A DNA stretch of 33,066 nucleotides, taken from Aquamicrobium defluvii. GTDB lineage: Bacteria > Pseudomonadota > Alphaproteobacteria > Rhizobiales > Rhizobiaceae. Every line of letters starts with the position of its first letter. Within the stretch, counting starts at the first letter, position 1. The position numbers and the translations under genes were made by a program. The stretch covers positions 1-33,066 of the forward strand of contig NZ_SNZF01000038.1 in NCBI RefSeq assembly GCF_004363725.1, read 5' to 3'. Below, piece after piece: positions 1 to 7,210 of this stretch. Under the pieces are notes generated by a model. The model saw only the letters and a list, made by a program, of their open reading frames with translations. It was not told where the DNA came from and searched no databases.

Positions 1-95
1 GCCCTGCAACCCCAACCAGCAATGCCGCCCGCGCTGGCGCCGCGACCATCATTGCACTAACAATCAAATTGGACCCGTCCGTGGGGGCCGATCAC
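1..95 (+). other. Possible right edge of an unidentified insertion sequence
   Basis: The ABC-transporter homology of the next feature begins abruptly at about base 97, and what lies before it does not resemble that family. Frame 1 is open from the window edge to a TAA at 58-60 and ends in Pro/Ala-rich residues. This could be the tail of a transposase followed by the non-coding end of an IS. The family cannot be named from so short a piece. The alternative is an ordinary rearrangement junction. Confidence 0.2.
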
Positions 96-470
96 GTCAA
101 CATGTTCGTCGCCGGCTTCATCGGTTCGCCGGCGATGAATTTCCTGACGGGAGAGATCAGGGACTGCGGATTCTTCGCCGGCGACGTCCGGCTGCCGCTT
201 GCCGCACCAGCCCCGGAGCTGGCCGGTCGGCGCGTGGTCTACGGCGTCCGGCCCGAACATATCGGCATCGACGAAGACGGCGTTGCCGCGGAGGTCTGCG
301 TGGTGGAGCCGACGGGGGCCGAAACCTATCTCGTCGTAAGGCTGGCGGGGCAGGAGGTCACCTGCGTCGCGCGCGACCGACTGGATGTGCAGGTCGGGCA
401 CGCGGTGCGGCTGTCGCCCGATCCGGGTCGTATCCACCTTTTCGATCCACAAAGCGGGCGGCGCCTCTAG
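69..470 (+). pseudogene. Truncated sugar-type ABC transporter ATP-binding protein, C-terminal TOBE part only
   Basis: Only the last third of a MalK/UgpC/MsmX-type ATPase remains. The segment FVAGFIGSPAMNFL is the hallmark just before the TOBE region of this family. It is followed by the usual VYGVRPEHIGI segment and the second TOBE strand set, ending in HLFDPQSGRRL. The Walker A, signature and Walker B parts are absent; the family is normally about 350-370 residues and about 130 remain. The only start is a TTG at 69 with no ribosome binding site, in sequence unlike the family. The intact gene would have energised import of a sugar, polyol or glycerol-3-phosphate. The piece is very probably dead. 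The adjoining RpiR-type remnant suggests a former carbohydrate transport locus. Confidence 0.75.
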
Positions 471-491
471 GTGTTCAATCCCATCCACTAA

Positions 492-790
492 ATGCCGGGA
501 CTGAACAGTTGGCTGCATGCCCTCGCCATGGCCAGCGGTTCCGCATTTCCACGGCAACTGGCCCCGCTTGCGGACTCCGTCCTGCAGCATCCGGATATCA
601 TGGTCTTCGGGACCTGTTCGTCGATCGCACAGCGGGCAGGCGTGTCGGCGACAACCGTCTCCCTTGTCGCGGGCGCCCTCGGCGCCGGTCGTTCCGCAAT
701 CTGCGGGAGCTGTGCCGGGACGATCTGGTACGTGCCGGCACAGCTCCCGCAGACAGCGGACGTGCCCCGGGCCTGCGGAGGAATGTCAGG
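492..790 (+). pseudogene. RpiR-family transcriptional regulator remnant (N-terminal HTH), frameshifted
   Basis: The frame from 492 gives an RpiR-like N-terminal helix-turn-helix: a segment reading LADSVLQHPD, then SIAQRAGVSATTVSLVAGALGAG. This matches the family pattern of a helix, a conserved 'AGVS-TV' turn and 'LG'. Near base 690 the match jumps to the reading frame two bases on, where SFRNLRELCRDDLV continues the expected helix. A frameshift has therefore split it. The C-terminal SIS sugar-phosphate-binding domain is absent. RpiR proteins typically control sugar-phosphate genes, consistent with the adjoining ABC-transporter remnant. The frame runs on into the 3' end of the convergent gene at 786. 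Non-functional. Confidence 0.6.
700..753. repeat. 54-base quasi-palindrome (22 of 23 pairs, 8-base loop)
   Basis: Bases 700-722 pair with 731-753 with one mismatch (719 against 734), leaving an 8-base loop at 723-730. The core arms 701-718 and 735-752 are perfect inverse complements, GC-rich, without a following T-run on either strand. It lies between a dead plus-strand gene and the 3' end of the minus-strand gene at 786. It could act as a bidirectional transcription barrier, or be an inverted duplication from template switching in the dead gene. Confidence 0.8.
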
Positions 791-1754
791 GCCGGTCATA
801 GGCGAGACGGAAGCCGATATGGCCTGTCGATGTGTCGGCACTTTGCCCCATGCGGGCGGCGATGCGATAGCGATAGCAGTAACTGATGTGGCAAAGGTGT
901 GAGCCACCTTTGAGAAGGCGCTCGGCATTCCGGCCTGCGAGCGCGTTGCGCTCCCTTGCAGCCTGCGTGAGGGGTTGGACGTGAAACGCGTCGGCACACC
1001 ATTCCCAGATATTGCCGCACATGTTGAAGAGGCCCGAGGGGTTGGGTTCGAACGCGTCCACGGGTGCGGTGCCGCCATAGCCGTCGGCAAGGGAATTGAT
1101 GTGCGGGAAACGACCCTGCCAGATGTTGCAGTAGATGGCCCGGTCGCTGGGCTCGTCGTCTCCCCATGGATACCGCATCTCCGCCCGGCCGGCCTTGGCG
1201 GCGTGTTCCCACTCGGCTTCGGAGGGCAGCCGGCCGCCAGACCAGCGGGCAAATGCCTGCGCGTCGTTCCAGGAGACGTGGACGACCGGGTGCCGGTCAT
1301 CCGCATGGAGCGGGCTGCCGGGGCCGCCCGGCAGGCGCCATGTGGCGCCGTCGACCCGATGCCACCAGGGCAGGCCGACCGGCTGGCTGGTCACGGTTCC
1401 CGGTGCGACGAAATCCTTGAAGACGAAGCTCCAGCCGAAACGCTCGGCATCCGTGACATGGCCGGTGTCCGCTACGAAACGGGTGAAGCGCGCATTCGTG
1501 ACGGCGTACCTGTCCAGGCCATAGGCCCGCACGGCCACCTGGCGCGCCGGCCCCTCTCCGTCCGCGTCGATGACGGGCCTGTCGGTACCGACAGTCGCGA
1601 TGCCCGCGTCGAACCAGGCGATGTCCGTTGGTGCCGGTGCCGTCGTCGGCAGAGCCTCTCCGTGTCGCGCCGGTGCATTGCCGGCGCCTTCGCGGCGCGG
1701 CAGGCTGCAGCAGCTTCGTTTCGCTTCCGGGACTTCCGCCATGTCGCTCCGCAT
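786..1754 (-). CDS. Formylglycine-generating enzyme (SUMF1/FGE-sulfatase family)
   Basis: The product (322 residues) is predicted to oxidise an active-site cysteine of a type I sulfatase (in a C-x-P-x-R motif) to formylglycine in the cytoplasm. The FGE fold is recognisable from about residue 45 to the end: VTNARFTRFV near the start, HPVVHVSWNDAQAFARWSGG, RLPSEAEWEHAA, YPWGDDEPS, and GLFNMCGNIWEWCAD. Both copper-binding catalytic cysteines of true FGEs are present, C288 and C293, within KGGSHLCHISYCYRYR. This separates it from FGE-fold proteins without activity. The open frame continues upstream to 1826. The ATG at 1754 is preferred because GAGG lies 7 bases before it, and the extension would run into the divergent promoter. 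No sulfatase is in the window. The LysR gene is transcribed divergently. Confidence 0.85.
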   Translation of the reverse strand: MRSDMAEVPEAKRSCCSLPRREGAGNAPARHGEALPTTAPAPTDIAWFDAGIATVGTDRPVIDADGEGPARQVAVRAYGLDRYAVTNARFTRFVADTGHVTDAERFGWSFVFKDFVAPGTVTSQPVGLPWWHRVDGATWRLPGGPGSPLHADDRHPVVHVSWNDAQAFARWSGGRLPSEAEWEHAAKAGRAEMRYPWGDDEPSDRAIYCNIWQGRFPHINSLADGYGGTAPVDAFEPNPSGLFNMCGNIWEWCADAFHVQPLTQAARERNALAGRNAERLLKGGSHLCHISYCYRYRIAARMGQSADTSTGHIGFRLAYDRP

Positions 1755-1837
1755 TGCGCTACCTCGCGTGGCAGACACTAGTGGAGCTTTGCCATGCCGT
1801 ATAATACTTAAAAGCTGGAAAGCCATAGGGAGGAGTT
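1755..1837. promoter_or_regulatory. Divergent promoter region between the FGE and LysR genes
   Basis: This 83-base gap separates two divergent starts. On the plus strand a perfect TATAAT (1800-1805) lies 33 bases before the LysR start, but no good -35 hexamer is at the usual distance. A strong Shine-Dalgarno, GGGAGGAG, precedes the LysR ATG. LysR regulators often bind such shared regions and control the divergent neighbour. No T-N11-A site was singled out with confidence. Confidence 0.4.
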
Positions 1838-2770
1838 ATGGACCTGCTGCGCAATATCGGCCTGCTGCGATCGTTCCTGATCGTTGCGAGGGAGGGCAAT
1901 GTGACGGCGGCCGCCGAGAAGATGGGGCTCAGCCAGCCGGCCCTGACGCGGAACATCCGGCGGCTCGAGGAGGAGTGCGGGATAGCGCTGTTCGACAGGC
2001 ACACCCGCGGCGTCACACTCACCATCTATGGGCGGACGCTGCTGCGTTATGCGCAGATGATCGATACGGAATGCCGCTTTGCCTCGTCCGAGCTGGAAGC
2101 GATGCGGAGCGGGCACCGGGGGCACCTCAGGATCGGCGGCGGGCCGTTCTGGGGCGGCACGCTGCTGCCCAAGGCGCTGACGCGGCTGCACCAGCGCTTC
2201 CCCGATGTCCGCACGACCCTCGATGTGGGGGTCAATACTGTCATTCACCCCAGGCTCTTTGCCGGCGAGCTCGACCTCGTGGTTTCGGCCAGCCCGCATG
2301 ACCTGTCGGCGCTTCCGGACTATATCGGCTTTCGGCCGCTCATCACCATCCGGAGCGCAATCTTCGCGCGGGATGCCCATCCGATCTTCGAGCGGCGGCC
2401 CCTCGACCTCAACAACCTGGCCCGGTTTCAGTGGGTCCTCTACCAGGCCGATACGGACGCCATCGAGCGCTTGAGCGCCTTCCTGAAGTCGCTGGGAATC
2501 GGGCCGCCGCGGATCGCGGTCGAATCGAGCTCCCTCATGGCGGTCGTCGAACTGGTACGCAGCGGCGACTTTTTCGCCTGCCTTGCTGCGCCGCTGTTCG
2601 GGAGCTTTCGCGATATCGGCATTCGCCAGGTGGAGACGACACGCGAAATCTGGAGTTTCGATGCGGGGATCCTGTATCACAAGGCCATCGAGACCACCGC
2701 GCCCTACGATATGCTGCAGCATACGCTCACGGACCTGATCGCCGCCGCCGGTCTTAAGGCGAAAGACTGA
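1838..2770 (+). CDS. LysR-family transcriptional regulator
   Basis: 310 residues, the usual LysR length. The N-terminal winged HTH (about residues 5-65) shows the family signature: SFLIVAREGNVTAAAEKMGLSQPALTRNIRRLEEECG, then LFDRHTRGVTLTIYG (described in two parts because the motif is long). The LysR substrate-binding domain follows (about 95-300). The effector cannot be named. Its divergent position suggests control of the formylglycine-generating enzyme and perhaps sulfate-ester use, as is common for LysR proteins. The start is well supported by GGGAGGAG just before the ATG. The gene is followed by IS debris, so a downstream partner may have been lost. Confidence 0.9.
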   Translation: MDLLRNIGLLRSFLIVAREGNVTAAAEKMGLSQPALTRNIRRLEEECGIALFDRHTRGVTLTIYGRTLLRYAQMIDTECRFASSELEAMRSGHRGHLRIGGGPFWGGTLLPKALTRLHQRFPDVRTTLDVGVNTVIHPRLFAGELDLVVSASPHDLSALPDYIGFRPLITIRSAIFARDAHPIFERRPLDLNNLARFQWVLYQADTDAIERLSAFLKSLGIGPPRIAVESSSLMAVVELVRSGDFFACLAAPLFGSFRDIGIRQVETTREIWSFDAGILYHKAIETTAPYDMLQHTLTDLIAAAGLKAKD

Positions 2771-2959
2771 TATCGATGATCTGAACCCCGCAATCGGAAA
2801 AATCGCCCGCAACGGCCCAAACAGCGGAGACGACGAATGCTGATCCGACATGGAAGATCGAATTTCTCAAACGATATTCTGGATGCGGATCTTACGACTG
2901 ACTGAGACACTACACATCGGCCTCTTGACCGCAGTTTGCAGATCACGAATGGAAATCAG

Positions 2960-3395
2960 ATCTCAATTTCGGTCTCCGCCACGATCTCGGTTTCGATTCT
3001 ACCTGCGTGATCTGGAAGAGATGATGGCCGAGCGGGGTATCGCCGTCGGCCACACGACAATTCACCGCTGGACCGTGCGTTGCACGCCATTATTGGTGGC
3101 GCGTTTTAAGCGACGTAAGCGGAGCGTGACTGGCAGATGGCAAATGGACGAAGCTTACATCAATGTCTGCGGCCAGTGGATGTACCTTTGCCACGCCATC
3201 GACAGTGTCGGTGATACAGTCGAATTCCGGTTCAGCGAGCAGCGTGACCTGCTATCGGCCAGGCGGTTCTTCGGAAAGGCGCCGGCTCGTCATGGCCGGC
3301 CCGACCGCATCGTCATCGACGGCAGCCAGACCAACCACGAGGCCACCGTTGCCTGTGACACCACAAATCGCTTGCGGGATCGCTCTCGGCGACGG
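2960..3395 (+). pseudogene. IS6-family transposase remnant
   Basis: The frame open from 2850 matches IS6-family transposases from about base 3000: YLRDLEEMMAERGI, HTTIHRW, the DDE region QMDEAYINVCGQWMYLCHAID (in part), VGDTVEF, FSEQRDLLSARRF, then RHGRPDRIVIDGSQTNHEA and CDTTNRL. The N-terminal 50 residues are unlike the family, and the C-terminal part with the catalytic Glu is lost after RSRRRLKP near 3395, where other IS remnants begin. Conserved positions are altered too (for example a Tyr-rich helix is garbled at 2960-3000). It is a dead fragment. Confidence 0.8.
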
Positions 3396-3495
3396 CTGAA
3401 ACCACGACCCTGTCGCGGACGATGCCGCTGGCGAATGATGCGACCAGGCTTTTTGCCGCGCAGTCGATCCAGGCTTCCAAATCAGCCGAGGACTT
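3391..3495 (-). pseudogene. ISL3-family transposase remnant (short C-terminal piece)
   Basis: The minus strand encodes DLEAWIDCAAKSLVASFASG followed by IVRDRVVVSAV. This resembles the stretch of ISL3-type transposases just before their conserved 'PWSNG--EGQ' segment, which is itself missing here. The piece is joined in frame to an IS110-like piece (3496-3594) on one side and abuts the IS6 remnant on the other. Family assignment rests on about 35 residues. Confidence 0.45.
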
Positions 3496-3594
3496 GTGGC
3501 GCATCAATTCGTCGCCGCATCTCGATATCCGTCCGGTCCGGCTTGCTTCGCCGGACTGGTAGAGTTGCGATGTTGGACCATAGTGTGCGCTCAC
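3496..3594 (-). pseudogene. IS110-family transposase remnant (C-terminal piece)
   Basis: The minus strand reads AHYGPTSQLYQSGEASRTG then RISRCGDELMRH. This is close to the C-terminal 'GLTP-RYQSGE-D-GRISK-GD' motif of IS110 transposases. Only this segment remains before the frame switches to ISL3-like sequence. It shows at least one insertion into, or recombination with, another IS. Confidence 0.6.
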
Positions 3595-3670
3595 GCAATT
3601 TGATCGACTGAAGCCTGCTGGATTGTCGATGCCGGCGCGGTAAGTGAATACCTCGTCTGGGTTCTTTCCG

Positions 3671-3865
3671 CCGCCGTGTCGACCATGTCATGGCGAAGTT
3701 CTCCGTCTCGGAGCGGTTCGCATGCAGGGTTCTCGACCGGCATCATTCGACCCGCCGTGGGGAGACCAGAGATGGAACGGACGATAAGGCATTGACCGCC
3801 GTCATCGTCCGGCTCGCTTCATGGCCGCTACGGCTATCGCCGGATCACCGCGATACTGCAAAAAC
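3671..3865 (+). pseudogene. IS3-family OrfB (transposase) remnant, frameshifted
   Basis: The frame around the ATG at 3690 reads DHVMAKFSVSERFACRVL, then DRHHSTRR and DDKALTAVIVRLAS, the N-terminal part of an IS3-family OrfB. At about 3820 the match moves to another frame, where HGRYGYRRITAIL carries the family's 'GRYGYRRI' motif. The integrase core with its DDE residues is absent. The remnant ends inside the 3' end of the minus-strand heme oxygenase gene. Confidence 0.75.
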
Positions 3866-4462
3866 CTTCCGCACCAATCCATGCACGCGGCGGAAGGCGG
3901 ATTGTGCTCCGGCAATGACGCGGGCCTCGTCCTCGTCGGACAGGTGCACCGCATCGAGCGCGGCCGTGAAGGTGCGCCAGTGCAGGCCGCGCCCCTCAGG
4001 GGCGCCGGCCAGATGCCGCGCGCCGAAGGTCTCCGAAAACCCGAGTTTCTGTGCATCCTTCAGCAGGAACGCCGCGCCGAGATTCGAACCTTCGGCAACA
4101 TAAAGCCAGCCGAGCGCTGTCGCCAGATCGAGCGATGTCCCTGCCGCGAACGCAGGTGATGCGTCGAAGGTCAGCGCGCCCATCCGGAGATCGGCCAGAT
4201 CACCTTCGATCAGCGGCAGCCGCCGCCGGCCCGCAAGGTCGGGAAGCAGTGCATCCAGTTCTGCATCGTCGTAGAGTGCGTCGATGTCACGATGGAAGCC
4301 GTGTTGCATCTTCACGAACAGGACATAGCGATCACGGCTGGAGAACGGTTCGCCCGCCATGATCGCCCTGTCCAGACGCTCATGCGTATCGCCCGTTGCA
4401 GCCTTCAGGCGCTTCGAGCGGGACAAAACAGGAGGATTGTCGAAAATGGCGGCTTCATTCAC
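3845..4462 (-). CDS. Biliverdin-producing heme oxygenase
   Basis: The product (205 residues) would open imported heme to biliverdin, releasing iron and CO in the cytoplasm. An N-terminal helix with ATGDTHERLD carries the predicted proximal heme ligand H27, and GWLYVAEGSNLGAAFL (about residues 118-133) is the typical distal-helix region of bacterial HemO/PigA/BphO-type enzymes. The start is a GTG with GAGAGG 8 bases upstream. It follows the TonB receptor on the same strand after 73 bases, so it is probably the last gene of the heme uptake operon. The final 7-8 residues and the stop codon lie in DNA that reads as IS3 remnant on the other strand, so the native C-terminus has been replaced. The length is still near normal, so it may be active. 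Confidence 0.88.
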   Translation of the reverse strand: MNEAAIFDNPPVLSRSKRLKAATGDTHERLDRAIMAGEPFSSRDRYVLFVKMQHGFHRDIDALYDDAELDALLPDLAGRRRLPLIEGDLADLRMGALTFDASPAFAAGTSLDLATALGWLYVAEGSNLGAAFLLKDAQKLGFSETFGARHLAGAPEGRGLHWRTFTAALDAVHLSDEDEARVIAGAQSAFRRVHGLVRKVFAVSR

Positions 4463-4535
4463 GGATACGGCCTCTCGGGAAAGAAAATGGAAAACGGATC
4501 AGGGCGAGCCAGGAGCCCGCCCCGTGGATGGGGGG

Positions 4536-7100
4536 TCAGAATTTCGCGGTCAGTCCCGCGCGTATGGTCCGTCCCGGAGCCGGGACGCGGGTGAATGACA
4601 ATGCGTCCAGATAATACCGGTCTGTCAAGTTTTCGATGCTGAAATTGAGCGAAGCGGTGTCGTTGACCTGATAATTGCCGAACAGGTCGAACACGGCGTT
4701 TTTGGGCCATAGCGTGGGAGTGACGTAGCCTCCCCCCATAACCTCGCTCACTGCGCGCTCGCCGATAAAGGTGGCACGTGCACCAAGCGTCAGTTTCTGG
4801 TCGAACAGGCGAACGCCGCCGGTGACGGTCGCAAGATATTCCGGCGGAACGTAGTTGCCACCATAGTCGACGCCGAGCGCCTTGCTCGCACAGCCGGTGA
4901 GCTGATGGCAAAACTCGACCTTTGTGTATCTGGTGACGCCGACATCCAGGAACACGCGGTCGGCGTCATATTTGAACGAGATCTCGAACCCTTCAAACGA
5001 CGCTTTTGGAATGTTGGCCCAATGGCGCGGTTCCGACCAGTTTTGTGCGATCGAGTCCCGGATGATGTAATCGTCATATGTATTGTTGAAATAGCTGGCC
5101 TTGAATTTCAGGCTATCCCCGTTTGCGAGAACATCCGAGCGCAGGACATTGATTCCGGCCTCGTAATTCGTGGCTTTTTCAGGCTTCAGGGCAGGATTGG
5201 GATAGAGGATCGTACCAAGCCTGAAGTTTGCCTCCCGCAAGGAGGGCGGCCGCCATCCCTGAACATACTGGCCATAGAACTGAACGCCGTCCCATGGTTC
5301 CACCGTAACCGAGAGCGATGGATTAAACCGTCCCCCGCTCTTGTCGCCATATTCCGCGAGCGCACCCGGTCCCTGCCCGATATGGTAGGAATCGTATCTC
5401 AAGCCGGCATTGAAACTCAGCCATTCCGTCATGTCGAGCTTCGCCCGGCTGAATGCGCTTGCCAGCCGCCGCTTGCCCGTCGGCCCGGCACTCACCAGAA
5501 ATGTCTGCGAGGGGTCCCACGAATAGGAATCATGAATTTCCTGCCCGTCCGAATCTTCGAGGGAAGCCTGCACGCCGTAGGTGAGCGCAAGATGGCCGAT
5601 CGGCGTTTCAAGATCCGATTTGTTGTACGCTTCCACCCCGTAGGTGAGGACTTCCGACGGTCGGTCCAGGGTGATGGGAGCCGTCCTCCCGACATTTGTC
5701 AGCCATGCTGAAACATTGAGATCAAGAAAGGGATTCCCGGAAGGATTGTATGAGAAATCGGCCCTTGCCGTATCCACCTTTCTTTTGTGCAATTCCCGTT
5801 GGGAAGGCGGCGCGAAAGAATACACATAGGGAAAATCATCCAGTTCCCCATGTTCATTCTCATAACGCATATAGCTGAGTTCCAGCGAGGTGTCCTCGGA
5901 GAAGTGCGCTTTGCCCTTGAACAGCAGGGAGAATGAATCCTCGGATGTGTTGTAGACTTCGCCGCCTGGTGGAATCGGCGACAGTGCGCCGGTGTTGTTT
6001 GCGAGCGATTTCGACCCTTTGGTGCCGGCGAAGTAGTTTCCGGTCTTGCGGCGCGTCACCGCAGCCAGAAATTCGAAGTTCTCCTGCACGGTCGCTGCGG
6101 CAAGTGAACCGTTGAAACTGTCGCCGTTGAAGAAATCGGGCGCGCTGTCGTTCTGTGTGTCGGTGCCAACAGCGGGCGGTCTCTCTGTATTGCTGCCAAG
6201 AGTTGCCCTGACACGAGCCCCATATTGTTGGCCATCGGCCACAATGTCGCGCGCATTCAGCGTGCGCATGTTGACGACGCCGCCCATGGCGCCGTTGCCG
6301 AGCGGTCCATCGCTCGGGCCCTTGGTGATATCCACGCCCGCAATCAGGTTCGGATCCACGAAGACGCTGCTGGTGTGCCCGCGATAGCCTGTATAGCTCG
6401 ATGTGGATTGCTGTGTTCCGTCGATCAGCGTCGCGACGCGGTTCATGCCCTGGAGCCCGCGAATGTTTATGTTCAACCCCTGGCCGGAGCGGCTGCCGGC
6501 CGACACGACACCCGGCGTGGACCTGAAAATGTCGCCCTGGCTGCTCGGCGGCACCCTGTCGATTTCCTCCGCGGAAATATAGGCACCCGATCCTGCGGTC
6601 TCGTAAGGCGTGTCCGCCGGCAACCCAGCGTTTGCGCCCACCACGGTGATCGTATCCAGCACCAGCGAACCGTTCGCATCCATCGCCTGATCATGAGCCA
6701 GAGCGACCCGGTCGTTGTTCGATACCAGAGCTGCCGTGGATGGCCCGGAAATGCGCGCGCTGATGCCTGTACCGGCGAGCAGTGACTGCAAAGCCTGAGC
6801 GGGGGGCATCGAGCCGCTGATCGCCGTCGAGCGCTTGCCTTCGACGGCAGGAGAATGGAAACCGACTTCCCAGCCTGTCGCACGGATAAATGCATTGATG
6901 GCCGCGGACAGTGGCTGCGCCGGAATATTGAAACTTGCCCCCTGTTCCGAAGGCTGCTGCTGGGCATGGCCGACGGCAGGTATGTACAGGCTGGAAGTGC
7001 CGAGGATTGTCGAAGCGACAAGAGCGGAAAGGAGACACCGTTTCTTGCGATGCCCGTGTGCCAGTCGGCTACCTGCTTCACTCCATGCTTCGCAACCCAT
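4536..7100 (-). CDS. TonB-dependent heme-type receptor with STN signalling domain
   Basis: This outer-membrane transducer has 854 residues from the ATG at 7100. The order is: a signal peptide (basic HRKKR, then a hydrophobic stretch ending near VGHAQQ, residues 17-48), an STN domain (from FNIPAQPLSAAINAFI, about 57-115), a plug domain (about 150-290, with NINIRGLQGMNRVATLIDG and GPSDGPLGNGAMGGVVNMRT) and a barrel ending in the expected aromatic, AKF. Heme-receptor style FRAP/NPNL segments occur as WRPPSLREA and NPALKPEKATNYEAG. STN domains signal to FecR, and fecR and an ECF sigma gene lie upstream. The open frame extends to a TTG at 7187, but that lies upstream of the predicted ECF transcription start. 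The ATG has GAGGGA upstream. A siderophore substrate is less likely because a heme oxygenase follows. Confidence 0.88.
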   Translation of the reverse strand: MGCEAWSEAGSRLAHGHRKKRCLLSALVASTILGTSSLYIPAVGHAQQQPSEQGASFNIPAQPLSAAINAFIRATGWEVGFHSPAVEGKRSTAISGSMPPAQALQSLLAGTGISARISGPSTAALVSNNDRVALAHDQAMDANGSLVLDTITVVGANAGLPADTPYETAGSGAYISAEEIDRVPPSSQGDIFRSTPGVVSAGSRSGQGLNINIRGLQGMNRVATLIDGTQQSTSSYTGYRGHTSSVFVDPNLIAGVDITKGPSDGPLGNGAMGGVVNMRTLNARDIVADGQQYGARVRATLGSNTERPPAVGTDTQNDSAPDFFNGDSFNGSLAAATVQENFEFLAAVTRRKTGNYFAGTKGSKSLANNTGALSPIPPGGEVYNTSEDSFSLLFKGKAHFSEDTSLELSYMRYENEHGELDDFPYVYSFAPPSQRELHKRKVDTARADFSYNPSGNPFLDLNVSAWLTNVGRTAPITLDRPSEVLTYGVEAYNKSDLETPIGHLALTYGVQASLEDSDGQEIHDSYSWDPSQTFLVSAGPTGKRRLASAFSRAKLDMTEWLSFNAGLRYDSYHIGQGPGALAEYGDKSGGRFNPSLSVTVEPWDGVQFYGQYVQGWRPPSLREANFRLGTILYPNPALKPEKATNYEAGINVLRSDVLANGDSLKFKASYFNNTYDDYIIRDSIAQNWSEPRHWANIPKASFEGFEISFKYDADRVFLDVGVTRYTKVEFCHQLTGCASKALGVDYGGNYVPPEYLATVTGGVRLFDQKLTLGARATFIGERAVSEVMGGGYVTPTLWPKNAVFDLFGNYQVNDTASLNFSIENLTDRYYLDALSFTRVPAPGRTIRAGLTAKF

Positions 7101-7169
7101 CAGCCATCCCTCACTCGTCCGGTTTCGGAGGGCCGCAGCAGTCAGTCTGAACCAGGCCCATATACTGTT

Positions 7170-7200
7170 GACGAATGGGCGATCCAAACCTCACAACGAA
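7170..7200 (-). promoter_or_regulatory. Predicted ECF-sigma promoter of the TonB receptor gene
   Basis: On the minus strand TTCGTTGTGAG (7200-7190) is followed after exactly 16 bases by CGTC (7173-7170). The identical pair with identical spacing occurs before fecR. CGTC is a common ECF -10 motif. Transcription would begin near 7163, leaving about 60 untranslated bases before the ATG at 7100. Confidence 0.65.
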
Positions 7201-7210
7201 AGTTGAGTTT

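Noticed and set aside
7101..7187. TTG start of the TonB receptor at 7187
   Set aside because: It lies upstream of the predicted ECF transcript start, has no ribosome site and makes an overlong signal region; ATG 7100 is better.
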